DNA of 64,000 bases from Micromonospora sp. Llam0 (GCF_003751085.1 NZ_RJJY01000001.1:5580001-5644000), one strand, 5' to 3'; counted from the first letter of the stretch, positions 18,458-28,437 are shown. Translations and numbers: made by a program. Notes: generated from the letters alone by a model not told the origin.

Positions 18458-21400
18458 GACCGACGCTGCAGGCGCGGGCGCTGAAGGAGAGCCTGCTGCA
18501 GTATCTGTCGACCACGTATGCGTTGGCTGACGAGGGCGCACGGGAGGCCCTGCACCGCTTCCTCGGCGACGAGACGTCGGGCATGTTCCGCGGCCCGTAC
18601 CTGCGGATCCGCACGCCGTTCACGCTCGCCGGACCGGGTTGGGAGCGGCATCTGCAGTGGCGGCGCGAGGGCTGGACGCCGTACGCCCACCAGGCGGCGG
18701 CGTTCGCCCGACTGACCTCCGCCAACGAGCACACACCGCAGCCGACGCTGATCACGACCGGCACGGGCTCTGGCAAGACCGAGTCGTTCCTCTACCCGGT
18801 GCTGGACCACTGCCGGCGGGAGCGCGCCGCCGGCAGGGCCGGCATCAAGGCGGTCCTGCTGTACCCGATGAACGCGTTGGCAACCGACCAGGCCCAGCGG
18901 ATCAACGAGTTGCTCATCGGCAACCAGGACAAGCTCGGCCGCGTCTCGGCCGGGCTGTACATCGGCGATCGGGCGGCCCTGCGCTACGACCGGGTCCGTA
19001 CCACGCGCTCGGATATGCAGCTCACGCCGCCCGACATTTTGATCACCAACTACAAGATGCTGGACCTGCTGCTGCAGCGCGACGACGACCGGCCGCTGTG
19101 GCACGACGCTGACATCCGGTACGTCGTGGTCGACGAGTTCCACACCTACGATGGCGCGCAGGGCACCGACGTAGCGATGCTACTGCGCCGCCTCGCGGCC
19201 GCAGTCGGGACGCCGGACGAACGGCGACCGCTCGGCGACATCTGCCCGGTGGCGACATCAGCCACGCTGGCGTCGGCCACCGACGAAGAGGCAATCGCAC
19301 GTCTGCTTGCCGTGGCGACGGACGTCTTCGGCGCCGAGTTCACCCACGACTCGATCGTCGGGGAGGACCGGTTGTCGGTCGACGAGTTCATCCCAATGGA
19401 CGACCTCCGTCAGGCGCTGCCGTTGCCGTCACCGGACGAGATCCTGGCGCTGCCCGATCCCGCCGCCAGCGACGACGCGCTGCTGGATCTCATCGAGGCG
19501 GTCACGGCAGTCCGGGATCCGGACCGGGCGCTGCTGGGTAGCAACCTGAAGCGGCACCTGTTCACCAGGGCCGTACTCATGGCGTTCAGCGGCGACCTTC
19601 GAATCAGCGCCGAGGTGCTCGACACGATGTGGAGGGCCGGCGCCTCCGGCTGGGCCGCTACGATCGCGCGGCAGCCGGAGAAGGCCGCCGAGGCGCTGGC
19701 GCGGTTCGTGGCGTTGCTCTCCCACGCCCGCGACCCAGACGCGAAGCCCGGCGAGGTGCGGCCGTTCGTTCACGTCGAGGTCCACCAGTGGGCCCGCGCG
19801 GTGACCCGCCTGCTGCGCGGCGTGCTGCCGTGGCCGCGTGCGGAGTTCCGCTGGGACGTCGCCGGCACCGACAACAGCGTGGCGCGGGGTGGAAACCCGG
19901 TCGTGCCGGCCACCACGGCCACGGCCGGTCAGTCCGCGAACCTGTTCCTTCCCGCGGTCTACTGCCGGTCGTGCGGCCGGTCGGGCTGGGCCGTGTTCTC
20001 GCCCGAGAGCGACGACGGCGATGTCCAGTTCGACACTTTCAAGATCCGTCGGGCGGCGGCCGGCCAGGACAAGGTACGTGTTCGGTACCTCATCGCCGGC
20101 ACCGACCGGGAGGCGCGGGAAGGGTCAGGGCCGACGGTCATGCCGGTCAGCGCCCGTCGCGGCGTGAGCGGCTCGTCGGCAACGCAGGGTGTGGCCGGTA
20201 CGTTGCTGGTGCTGGACGCCGTACGGCAGCGGCTGCGGCCGCCGGACCCGGCCGGCGACTACGACACTGTGACCGGGGAGCCCCGGCTGACGGCGCGGGA
20301 CTCGGCGTTTGTGCTGGCGAACGTCGGCTCGACGGCGAACACTGCGGCGCGGGAGGACTGGTGTCCCGCCTGCGGGGAGCGCAACGCGATCCGGTTCCTC
20401 GGCACGGGCGCAGCCGCGGTGGCGGCGGCGGCGATCACGCAGCTGTTCACCGGTGGCGAGTTGGACAGGGAGGCGGGCGAGGCCAAGACGTTGATGTTCA
20501 ACGACTCGGTGCAGGACGCCGCCCACCGGGCCGGGTTCGTGGCCAACCGCTCGTACACCTTCTCGTTGCGGGCTCTGCTCACCGCGCACCTGAACGAGCG
20601 CGGCGGCACGGCCCTGAATGATCTGATCGCCGACGTCGTCGCGGCCACCACGGATCCCGCGACGCTGGCGGCCGTCGTGCCGCCGGACTTGCATGGCCTA
20701 CGCGGGGTTGACCGGCTGTTGTCCGGTCGTGGTCGGGGCGGTGACCTGGCGACCTGGAAGCTGGTCGGGCAGCGGCTGGCGTTTGAGACGCTGATGGAGT
20801 TCGGGTTCCGCTCCCGCAACGGTCGCACGCTGGAGTTGACCCGTACCGCCGCCGCGCACGTGCGCATCCCCGATCCGGCCGCCGCGGTCGCACTGGTCCG
20901 GGAGATCCACGCCGAGCTGGACCGCGACGGGCTGCCGGTGGTGGCCCAGGACGACACCCGCTACCTGGCCTTCCTGCGCGTCTTCCTGGAGCGGCTGCGC
21001 ACGCGCGGTGCGGTCGCGCACACGTGGCTGGACCAGTACATCAACGAGGCGGGAACTAGCCGCTACTTCATCTGGGGGCGGCGGCCGGTCGGGATGCGGG
21101 CGTTCCCGAGCCGGGTCGCTGCCCCGGTGTTCCTGCTCGCCGCGCCGAAGGCGGGCAGTGAGTTCGACATCGCGGGCGGGCGGCTGTCTTGGTACGAGCG
21201 CTGGGCGGGTCGTTGCCTGGCGCTGCCGCGCGAGCTGGCGGGAGAGTTCTGGGGTCTGCTGCTGCCCAAGCTCACCTCGGCTGGTTTGCTGTCGGTGCGC
21301 ACGCCCAACGACACCTCCGGGCGGGTCTACGGGTTGCGGCCCGGCAATGTCGAGGCGTTGCTGCTCGACGACAAGGAGGTGTCGCAGTCGTTCGTGCGCT

Positions 21401-24400
21401 GCCCGGTCTGCTCCTGGGAGCAGACCGTCCACCCGTCGCTGCTGGATCAGTGGCGTGACCAGCCGTGTCCGTCGTACCGGTGCCGCACCGGTCGTGTGGT
21501 CGCCGGGGACCGTCCGGACGGCCTGGGCCGCCACCACCGCGACCGGGACTACACACGGGACTACTACCGAGGGCTGTACCGCCGGGCGGGCACCTATCAG
21601 ATCGTGACGGCCGAGCACACCGGCCTGCTCACCCGGCCGCAGAGGGAACGCGTCGAGGTGGCATTCAAACGCAACCTGGGCGACCGTGACGCCCGGTACA
21701 ACGACCCCAACGTGCTGTCCTGCACGCCTACCCTGGAGATGGGCATCGACATCGGTGACCTCTCGGCGGTGGTGCTGGCGGCGCTGCCGCGCCGGCCCGC
21801 TAGCTACGCCCAGCAGACCGGCCGGGCCGGCCGCCGCACCGGCAACGCGTTCCTGCTGACCATTCCTGACCGTCGGCGGCGAGACCTGTACTTCTTGGAC
21901 CGGCCCAGGGATCTCATGGCCGGCGCGATCGTGCCGCCCGGCTGTTACCTGTCGGCGGTGGAGATCCTCCGTCGCCAGTACGTCGCCCATCTGCTCGACC
22001 TGGCGGCCGCCGAGAAGCTGGTCCGCGCCGACGGGATCGTGCTGCGGCCGCTGCCGCGCCGGGCGCCCGCGCTGTTCGGCCCGTCCGGATACCTCGCCGA
22101 CCTCGTCCAGGTCGCCACGACGCAGGGCGCAACGCTGGTCGAGGGCTTCCTCCGGCTGTTTCCCACCGGAATCAGTGAGCACGTCAAGGACGAGCTGAGG
22201 GCTTTCGCCACCCGCGGGCTGGCCTCCGCCGTCGAGGAGGCCGAGCGCGAGTGGCAGCGGATGGAAAAGCTCCTTCGCACCCGGCTGCGGGCAATTGACG
22301 AGGCGTACGCCGAACTGCACGACACGGACCCGGAGCAGGCGCGGGAGAAGGCCGAGTTGGACGCCGAGCGGCGCGTCGTGGGCAAGCGGCTGCTGCTGCG
22401 GGGCGACACGTCGGCTCAGGCCACACTGTGCGACCTCGGCCTGCTCCCGAACTACGCGCTGATCGACACGACCACCACGTTCTCGGCCACCGTGTACGGC
22501 GAGGACGGGGTCGTCGACCCCCGGACCGGACGTCCACGCATCACCGCCGAGAACATGACGTACCAACGTCCGCGCCGCTTCGCCCTGTCGGAGCTGGCCC
22601 CAGGTAACACGTTCTACGCCCAAGGCTACCGGCACGAGATCACCGGTCTGGAGCTGATGACCGGCGGGCGGCCGGACTGGCACAGCTGGCGTGTCTGCCC
22701 GGCGTGTGGATACGTGCGCACCGAGCACGCCGCCAACGACCGGTCACCGTGCCCTCGCTGCCACAGCACCCAGATCGCCGATGACGGCTCCTGCCTTTTC
22801 CACGTGGTGGAGCCCGTGACGGTGACGTCCCGCGACCGGCGGGAGGACGCGCGCATCCGTGACGACCAGGACGAGCGCGACCGCCGTTTCTACACCGTCA
22901 TCGACGCGGTCGACTTTCCCGAGGACGCCATCGCTCGCGGGTCGTGGCGGCACGTCCGTCAGACCTTCGGCGTCGACTATTGCCGGCAGGCGATGATCCG
23001 CCGCGTCAACGTCGGGCCGGCCCGATTCGACGCCCCGCCCCGGGACACTTTCGCCGGGCACACCGTGCGGCTCAACCCGTTCCACGTGTGCACGGGATGC
23101 GGGGCGGCCACCGCCGACGGCAAGCCGGTCTTCGACCACGACACCGATGCGCTGACCTCCTCGGCGGCGCGTCACCCGAAGCTCAAGCACCACCGGCCCT
23201 GGTGCCCGCTGCGGCGCGGACGGCGCGGTGGTGTCACCCAGGAGCCGGTACTGCTGGCCCATCAGCTACGTACCGAGGCGATCCGTGTGCTGCTGCCGGC
23301 CGCGACAGCGGACGTCGACGCCAAGGTGCACTCCTTCCGGGCGGCCCTGCGGATGGGCATCGACCTGCACTTCGGTGGGGATCCCCAGCACCTCGACACC
23401 ACTATCGCCTCCATGCCGGACCAGGCCAGCGGTGAACGCCGCTGGTTCCTGGTGGTGTTCGACGAATTGCCCGGCGGCACCGGCTACCTCGACCGGCTGA
23501 CCAAGCCGGACGCCTTCAAGGACACCCTGGCTAGGGCATACGAGGCGCTGCGCAGCTGCCCGTGTGCTGAGGAACAGCGCCGGGCGTGCCACCGGTGCCT
23601 GCACCGCTACACACCCGAAGCGCTGCAGGACGTCGTGTCCCGGCGCACGGCTATAGCGATGATCGAATCGCTGCTGTTCACTGCCGCCGGCACCGACGGG
23701 TGGGACACCGAGGAAGTCACCCACACCGGGCTGATCGGACTGGACCAGCAGGTCGAGTCCGACCTGGAGGCGCGTTTCCTCGCGGCCCTGCGGGAGTGGG
23801 CCACGGTGACCGACGACGTCGCCCTCGATGAGGACGGGCACGCCAGCGGACATCTGCGATTCACGTCAGGCGCCGACGTCGTGCACTGGCGGCTCACCGC
23901 CCAGCAGCAGGTCAGCGGCACCCGCACCGACTTCACGTTCACCCGCGTGGACGGGCCGACGCAGAGTGTGAAGGTCTACCTGGAGGGCTACCGGTACCAC
24001 GCCACCCGCGAACACAACCGCATCGCCACCGACGCCGCACAACGCACCCGCCTGCGCGCCGACGGCCACGCCGTCTTCCAGATCACCTGGGCCGACATCG
24101 ACCTCTTCGAGGGCCGCACCACCAATGCAGATCCCGTCTGGCCGCCCTATGCCGGGATGGCACAGGAACAAGCCAAAACGGCCTACGAGCAGTACGGCGG
24201 GCAGCGGGTGGACCTACCCAGGGCGGTGTTCGCCAACCCGATCGACACCATGATCGCCTATCTGCGCGATCCCGACGCCGGCCGCTGGGCCCGCCGGGCG
24301 AACGCGCTGGTAACCGGGCTGCTCGCCACGCCTGGCACGGTCCCGATCATCGCTACCGGAAAGCGTCACGTGCTCGCCGCGGCGCTCCGCGCCGAACTGG

Positions 24401-25179
24401 CCCGACACGGAACGGACGCCGGCCACGAAGCGGACGGCCAGCACGCGTTGGTCCACCTCTACCGGGCGCACGACCCGACCGGCCTGCCGATCATCGTCGC
24501 GCTCGACACTACCGAACCCGACCGGCTGCGGTGGTCCGCGCTGGTGGTGCTCGACGACGCCGAGGCCGTGCTGGACACCGACGCGCACAAACAGCGCTGG
24601 CGAGCGTGGCTGTACTGGACCAACATCACCCAGTTCCTGCCTTACAGTGGCGGGGACGGTGTCCAGCTGGCGGCCAGCCGGGCCGGAGAGTTCGAGGTCG
24701 AGACGCTGGCCATCTGCGGCGGACCCGGCGAGATCGACACGTTAAGCGGGCACCACCGGGTGTCGGAGGCCGCAGCGAAGCCGACCGTACCGGCCCCGAC
24801 CACCGTCGGCGCTGACGCCATGCAGCCGCGGCGCGACACGACCTGGGACGAGGACATCCTCGAGATCCTCCGTGAGGAGCCGGACGAATCGGCTGACCTG
24901 CTGCGCCTCGCCGAAGAGCTCGCCGCCCGGGGCAAGCGGGCACCGGTTTTCGGCTACGAGCTGGGCTCAGGCCGCTGGCTCGCGGATTTCGGCTGGGCCG
25001 ACTCCGACGTCAAAATCGCTGTCGTGCACCACGACGCCACGGCCGACAGCGACGAGGCACGCCGCCGCGACGAGGCGTACATCGACGCAGGCTGGACGGT
25101 GCGCACGGCAGGGGACTGGCTGGCCCACCTCGACGAACTGATCGCCCGGCTGCCTGACACGGAAGGCTCCACCCGATGA
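18454..25179 (+). CDS. Giant DEFH-box helicase with DUF1998 and C-terminal nuclease-like domains
   Basis: A 2241-residue protein. The GTG at 18454 sits in a GTGA overlap with GGAGG upstream; the frame extends to 18421 but with no better site. Walker A GTGSGKT is at 103-109, the Walker B is DEFH at 227-230 rather than DEAH, and motif VI (QQTGRAGRR) is at about 1120. Many CxxC pairs (CRSCG, CPACG, CPVC, CPRC, CTGCG, CHRC) suggest several zinc ribbons. A DUF1998 region ends with the PGGTGYLDRL and CPCAEEQ signatures near 1675. Residues about 1762-1886 resemble Vsr/DUF559 nucleases (TDF, then KVYLEGYRYH, then a TDAAQRTRLRADGH helix). A second, weaker copy follows at about 2129-2232. It looks like DISARM DrmA and DrmB combined in one chain, plus nuclease domains. 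Confidence 0.85.
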   Translation: MRPTLQARALKESLLQYLSTTYALADEGAREALHRFLGDETSGMFRGPYLRIRTPFTLAGPGWERHLQWRREGWTPYAHQAAAFARLTSANEHTPQPTLITTGTGSGKTESFLYPVLDHCRRERAAGRAGIKAVLLYPMNALATDQAQRINELLIGNQDKLGRVSAGLYIGDRAALRYDRVRTTRSDMQLTPPDILITNYKMLDLLLQRDDDRPLWHDADIRYVVVDEFHTYDGAQGTDVAMLLRRLAAAVGTPDERRPLGDICPVATSATLASATDEEAIARLLAVATDVFGAEFTHDSIVGEDRLSVDEFIPMDDLRQALPLPSPDEILALPDPAASDDALLDLIEAVTAVRDPDRALLGSNLKRHLFTRAVLMAFSGDLRISAEVLDTMWRAGASGWAATIARQPEKAAEALARFVALLSHARDPDAKPGEVRPFVHVEVHQWARAVTRLLRGVLPWPRAEFRWDVAGTDNSVARGGNPVVPATTATAGQSANLFLPAVYCRSCGRSGWAVFSPESDDGDVQFDTFKIRRAAAGQDKVRVRYLIAGTDREAREGSGPTVMPVSARRGVSGSSATQGVAGTLLVLDAVRQRLRPPDPAGDYDTVTGEPRLTARDSAFVLANVGSTANTAAREDWCPACGERNAIRFLGTGAAAVAAAAITQLFTGGELDREAGEAKTLMFNDSVQDAAHRAGFVANRSYTFSLRALLTAHLNERGGTALNDLIADVVAATTDPATLAAVVPPDLHGLRGVDRLLSGRGRGGDLATWKLVGQRLAFETLMEFGFRSRNGRTLELTRTAAAHVRIPDPAAAVALVREIHAELDRDGLPVVAQDDTRYLAFLRVFLERLRTRGAVAHTWLDQYINEAGTSRYFIWGRRPVGMRAFPSRVAAPVFLLAAPKAGSEFDIAGGRLSWYERWAGRCLALPRELAGEFWGLLLPKLTSAGLLSVRTPNDTSGRVYGLRPGNVEALLLDDKEVSQSFVRCPVCSWEQTVHPSLLDQWRDQPCPSYRCRTGRVVAGDRPDGLGRHHRDRDYTRDYYRGLYRRAGTYQIVTAEHTGLLTRPQRERVEVAFKRNLGDRDARYNDPNVLSCTPTLEMGIDIGDLSAVVLAALPRRPASYAQQTGRAGRRTGNAFLLTIPDRRRRDLYFLDRPRDLMAGAIVPPGCYLSAVEILRRQYVAHLLDLAAAEKLVRADGIVLRPLPRRAPALFGPSGYLADLVQVATTQGATLVEGFLRLFPTGISEHVKDELRAFATRGLASAVEEAEREWQRMEKLLRTRLRAIDEAYAELHDTDPEQAREKAELDAERRVVGKRLLLRGDTSAQATLCDLGLLPNYALIDTTTTFSATVYGEDGVVDPRTGRPRITAENMTYQRPRRFALSELAPGNTFYAQGYRHEITGLELMTGGRPDWHSWRVCPACGYVRTEHAANDRSPCPRCHSTQIADDGSCLFHVVEPVTVTSRDRREDARIRDDQDERDRRFYTVIDAVDFPEDAIARGSWRHVRQTFGVDYCRQAMIRRVNVGPARFDAPPRDTFAGHTVRLNPFHVCTGCGAATADGKPVFDHDTDALTSSAARHPKLKHHRPWCPLRRGRRGGVTQEPVLLAHQLRTEAIRVLLPAATADVDAKVHSFRAALRMGIDLHFGGDPQHLDTTIASMPDQASGERRWFLVVFDELPGGTGYLDRLTKPDAFKDTLARAYEALRSCPCAEEQRRACHRCLHRYTPEALQDVVSRRTAIAMIESLLFTAAGTDGWDTEEVTHTGLIGLDQQVESDLEARFLAALREWATVTDDVALDEDGHASGHLRFTSGADVVHWRLTAQQQVSGTRTDFTFTRVDGPTQSVKVYLEGYRYHATREHNRIATDAAQRTRLRADGHAVFQITWADIDLFEGRTTNADPVWPPYAGMAQEQAKTAYEQYGGQRVDLPRAVFANPIDTMIAYLRDPDAGRWARRANALVTGLLATPGTVPIIATGKRHVLAAALRAELARHGTDAGHEADGQHALVHLYRAHDPTGLPIIVALDTTEPDRLRWSALVVLDDAEAVLDTDAHKQRWRAWLYWTNITQFLPYSGGDGVQLAASRAGEFEVETLAICGGPGEIDTLSGHHRVSEAAAKPTVPAPTTVGADAMQPRRDTTWDEDILEILREEPDESADLLRLAEELAARGKRAPVFGYELGSGRWLADFGWADSDVKIAVVHHDATADSDEARRRDEAYIDAGWTVRTAGDWLAHLDELIARLPDTEGSTR

Positions 25180-27470
25180 CCGCACGGCTCAGCCTCTACC
25201 GCAAGGCCGAACAGGAGCTTTACAAGCTCGACCGTGTGGTGAAAGCGCAGTTCTACGACTTTTGCCACATCTTCCGGCAGAACCCGGAGCAACCCGGCCT
25301 CGACCTCAAGAAGCTCAAGGGCGACTCCAGGACCTACCGCGCGAAAATCAACCAGTCGTACCGGGCCCTACTCGCTCCCGTGGGCGTCGACGCCGACGGC
25401 ACGCAGAGCTGGCTCGTCGTGGCCGTCCGGCATCGCAAGGACGTCTACGACGAACTTCAGGTCGCTGTCAACCGAGTCACCGGCGAGATTGAGTTCGTCG
25501 ACCTCGCCGTCGTCGGCGACAGCGCCCTACGCCGTGCCGGCATCACGCTTACGACAGCCGAGCCGGACATCGACCCGGCGACGAAGCCGACCCCGGAGGC
25601 GCCAGCGACTCCGCCCGCGCGGCCGCTGCTGGCCGGCTACGACGCCGACCAACTCCGGGAACTCGGAGTCGCCGACCAGATCGTCGACCTGGCCCTCGCC
25701 GTGACCAACGACGCCGAGCTGGACGAGCTGCTCGAGGGCGCCCCGCCCCTGTCCAAGGACATTTTGTACGGCCTCGCGGCCGGGATGGGCATCGACGCGG
25801 TCCGCGAGGAGATCACCGCGCCTGTTCAGCTCGACCAGGAACCAGACCCGGCAGACCTGGCCGCCGCGTTCGCCCGTACCAAAGTCACCACCGTCGACAA
25901 GCACGTGCAAGCGGCGATCGAGGAGGGCGACTTCCGGGCCTGGCGGGTCTACCTTCACCCCGCGCAGGAAAAGATCATCGGACGGCAGTACGGCGGTCCC
26001 ACCCGCGTTTCCGGCGGTCCCGGCACCGGCAAGACCGTCGTCGCACTACACCGGGTCAAGCACCTCGCCGAAGCGCTGCCGCCCGGCACCGACAAGCCCA
26101 TCCTCGTGACGACCTTCACCGCCAACCTTGCCAACGACCTCCGACTCCGACTGGCATCCCTAATCGAGCCGCACCTGTTGACCCGGGTCGACGTCACGCA
26201 CATCGACCAGCTGGCCGCCCGGGCCGTCGGCGAGAACACCACCCAGCGGACCCGCAAGCGACGCATCAACGACCACGCAGCCGTCACGGAGATGCGGCAA
26301 CTGCTGCTCGAACTCGACGAACACCGCTGGGACGCAGACTTCCTTGTCGAAGAATGGGAGCAGGTGATCCTTGGCCAAGCGGTGCAGAGCCGCTCGGACT
26401 ACTTCCAGGTGCGCCGGGCCGGCCGCGGTCGTGCCCTCTCCCGTCCCGAGCGCAGCCAGGTCTGGAAGCTGATCGAACAGCTCACTGCCCGACTGAACAA
26501 ACTCGGCGTCGAGACCTGGGGCCAAGCCGCAGAGCGCGCCGCCCGGTACGAGATGGAGCGCGCCGCGACGATCGAGGCTCGCCGGACCGCCGGGTCATCG
26601 ACCAACGACGGTTCCAGCTCCGGGCACCTCAGCTACCGATACCGGCACATCGTCGTCGATGAGGCGCAGGACCTACGGGCAGCGCACTGGAAGATGCTGC
26701 GCGCCATGGCAGATCCGAACCTGCCCGACGACATCTTCATCGCTGGGGACACCCACCAGCGGATCTACAATCACCAGGTCTCCCTCGGCGCCTTGGGCAT
26801 CCACATCCGCGGACGGTCCGCCCGGCTGACCCTCAGCTACCGCACCACCCGGGAGATCCTCGTCCGCGCGCTGCTCATCGCCGACGACAAAAGCATCAGC
26901 TACGACGACCTCGACGACGGCACGGACACGCTAGCCGGCTACCGGTCGATCCTGCACGGCCCACCGCCAGCCTTCGCCGGCTACGGCACCTGGGAGGACG
27001 AACTAGCAGGGCTGGCCACCACGCTGGCGCACTGGCGAGCCGAACTGTCTACCAGCGAGAACGGCGTATCCCTGGACCCGGGCGGGCACATCGCGGTCTG
27101 CGTCACGGACCACGAGCGGGTCAGCCAGGTGATGGACTACCTGACCGCCAAGGCAGGCATGACCTGCGCCGAGCTGACCAAAGACGGCCCGGTGGGCGAC
27201 GGCGCCATCCACGTCGGTACCATGCACCGCTTCAAGGGACTCGAGTACCAGCGGCTCGCGATCGTCGGCGCTAGCGAGGGCGTCCTCCCCCGCGCTGGCG
27301 CCGAGCGATACCGTAAGGAGGACCCGGTGCGGTACGAGCGCGAGTTGCGCAAAGCGCGGTCCCTGCTGTTCGTTGCCGCCACCCGCGCCCGTGACGCCCT
27401 CGCCCTAAGCTGGCACAACGCGCCGAGCCCGCTGCTTGCTGCGGTACCGGTACCGAGCGACCGGGACTGA
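25176..27470 (+). CDS. UvrD/PcrA-type helicase with N-terminal RelE-like domain
   Basis: A 764-residue protein whose ATG overlaps the previous TGA by 4 bases. Residues 1-95 have the RelE/ParE toxin pattern: KAEQELYKLD helix, KKLKG, YRAKINQSYRALL, and the closing WLVVAVRHRKDVYDEL. Residues 100-230 form a linker rich in Pro, Ala and acidic residues. The superfamily 1 helicase core follows: Walker A GGPGTGKT at 280-287, VVDEAQDL at about 493-500, GDTHQRIY, SYRTTREI, HRFKGLEYQ and the C-terminal VAATRARDAL. It probably acts on DNA ends or replication intermediates of invading DNA. Whether the RelE-like part cuts mRNA, binds ribosomes or only acts as a binding module cannot be told from sequence. 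No separate antitoxin gene is visible. Confidence 0.87.
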   Translation: MTARLSLYRKAEQELYKLDRVVKAQFYDFCHIFRQNPEQPGLDLKKLKGDSRTYRAKINQSYRALLAPVGVDADGTQSWLVVAVRHRKDVYDELQVAVNRVTGEIEFVDLAVVGDSALRRAGITLTTAEPDIDPATKPTPEAPATPPARPLLAGYDADQLRELGVADQIVDLALAVTNDAELDELLEGAPPLSKDILYGLAAGMGIDAVREEITAPVQLDQEPDPADLAAAFARTKVTTVDKHVQAAIEEGDFRAWRVYLHPAQEKIIGRQYGGPTRVSGGPGTGKTVVALHRVKHLAEALPPGTDKPILVTTFTANLANDLRLRLASLIEPHLLTRVDVTHIDQLAARAVGENTTQRTRKRRINDHAAVTEMRQLLLELDEHRWDADFLVEEWEQVILGQAVQSRSDYFQVRRAGRGRALSRPERSQVWKLIEQLTARLNKLGVETWGQAAERAARYEMERAATIEARRTAGSSTNDGSSSGHLSYRYRHIVVDEAQDLRAAHWKMLRAMADPNLPDDIFIAGDTHQRIYNHQVSLGALGIHIRGRSARLTLSYRTTREILVRALLIADDKSISYDDLDDGTDTLAGYRSILHGPPPAFAGYGTWEDELAGLATTLAHWRAELSTSENGVSLDPGGHIAVCVTDHERVSQVMDYLTAKAGMTCAELTKDGPVGDGAIHVGTMHRFKGLEYQRLAIVGASEGVLPRAGAERYRKEDPVRYERELRKARSLLFVAATRARDALALSWHNAPSPLLAAVPVPSDRD

Positions 27471-27509
27471 TGCGATGTTGAACAGTTCGGTCCCGTCCGC
27501 CGTTGGTCG

Positions 27510-27549
27510 TGTCCACCGGCCGTTGCGGCCGATGAGGCGAGGGTGGACA
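27510..27549 (+). terminator. Candidate hairpin terminator after the defence operon
   Basis: TGTCCACC (27510-27517) pairs with GGTGGACA (27542-27549), and the loop holds a second small stem (GGCCG-TTG-CGGCC). It starts 40 bases after the helicase stop. There is no U tract, as is common in actinomycetes. Confidence 0.45.
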
Positions 27550-27635
27550 TCTCTCCACCTCCGGCGGCGTAGTCGCATGTACCGTGCCATAACTCATCGC
27601 ACCGACTGTGAGCCGGGAGTTCTCGGTCCGGGCTG

Positions 27636-27749
27636 ATGATCTCTGGTATGACTGTGCGGCTGCTGTATCTGGGAATGATCAGCCTGTTCAAGACTCTGGG
27701 CATGCTGGTCCGCAGCGACAGGGCGCTGCTGGTAGAGGTCCTCTCGTAG
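27636..27749 (+). pseudogene. Relic of an IS transposase/integrase N-terminus
   Basis: A 37-codon frame reads MTVRLLYLGMISLF and LVRSDRALLVEVL before a stop. This resembles the first 35 residues of actinobacterial integrase-core transposases, which usually continue with a LRHEVAVLRRQ segment. That continuation is absent and the following sequence is not recognisable as transposase. The surrounding 27471-27963 holds no other gene. Confidence 0.35.
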
Positions 27750-27963
27750 AAGTGCGAGCCGATGACCGCAACCGGGTCGGTGAGCGACCTCGCTGACGCG
27801 GTAACGGCAGTTGGCGGACTACCACGTCAAGAGTCCCGCCCTGGTCGTGCAGACGCCGGAAGGCGGCTGCGGACTTCTTCGGAAGGAGCAGATCGTTGCT
27901 AAGCCCGCCGCGCTGCGGTCCGCCGTGGCGTGTTTCGCTCGTCAGTGGGGACGCGCGATTGTG

Positions 27964-28350
27964 TTACCGGCCGCCGAGTGTGAGGGCGGCGCGGGTGCCG
28001 GGTGTGGCGTCAACCGCGTCGGCGGCGGCATTAAGTTGCCGGGCGAGCGCGCGGGCTTGCTCCGGGGTGAGGGCGATCTCGGGGTCAGGGGATCGCAGTT
28101 CGACCCGGACGTGCGGCTCGTCCAGGACGGGCGGACCGGCACGCCGGACGGCGGGCATGTCGAAGTAGTCCGGCCACACGGCGAGCTGAACGTCGTGCCC
28201 GCCGTCGTGGGCGTTGACGAGCGCGGTCGTGCCGCGGTGGTGTCGGGTTCCGGGAACGTCTTCCTCAACGGAGCAGGTGGTGCACCAGGGCGGGCATGTC
28301 GGCAGAGCAGGTGATCGTTCAGCGTCATGGCCAGGCTGCCGGTTGTTCAC
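27964..28350 (-). CDS. DUF6907 domain protein
   Basis: About 128 residues from the GTG at 28350, which has AGGGAAGGG upstream; another GTG at 28383 would add eleven residues. The N-terminal half has CPPWCTTC followed by histidine-rich sequence, and the C-terminal end has the LTPEQARALARQLNAAADAVDA helix, together the pattern of DUF6907 proteins common on actinomycete chromosomes and mobile elements. The Cys/His residues may bind a metal. Function is unknown. It is transcribed in the same direction as the winged-helix gene 88 bases upstream. Confidence 0.72.
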   Translation of the reverse strand: MNNRQPGHDAERSPALPTCPPWCTTCSVEEDVPGTRHHRGTTALVNAHDGGHDVQLAVWPDYFDMPAVRRAGPPVLDEPHVRVELRSPDPEIALTPEQARALARQLNAAADAVDATPGTRAALTLGGR

Positions 28351-28437
28351 GTAGTAATCCCTTCCCTCATCGAGTGCCGACACTGCGGTTTCCCACTGGT
28401 CTTGGCCAGTGCGTGGTGCCGTTGGCGGGTAGCTAGG

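Noticed and set aside
20698..22728. 676-codon minus-strand frame
   Set aside because: Antisense shadow of the giant helicase; Gly/Arg/Val-rich without motifs.
8769..27470. Calling the operon canonical DISARM, Pgl or BREX
   Set aside because: No separate DrmB or DrmC, no PglZ or PglY, and an extra UvrD-RelE gene; only partial overlap with each.
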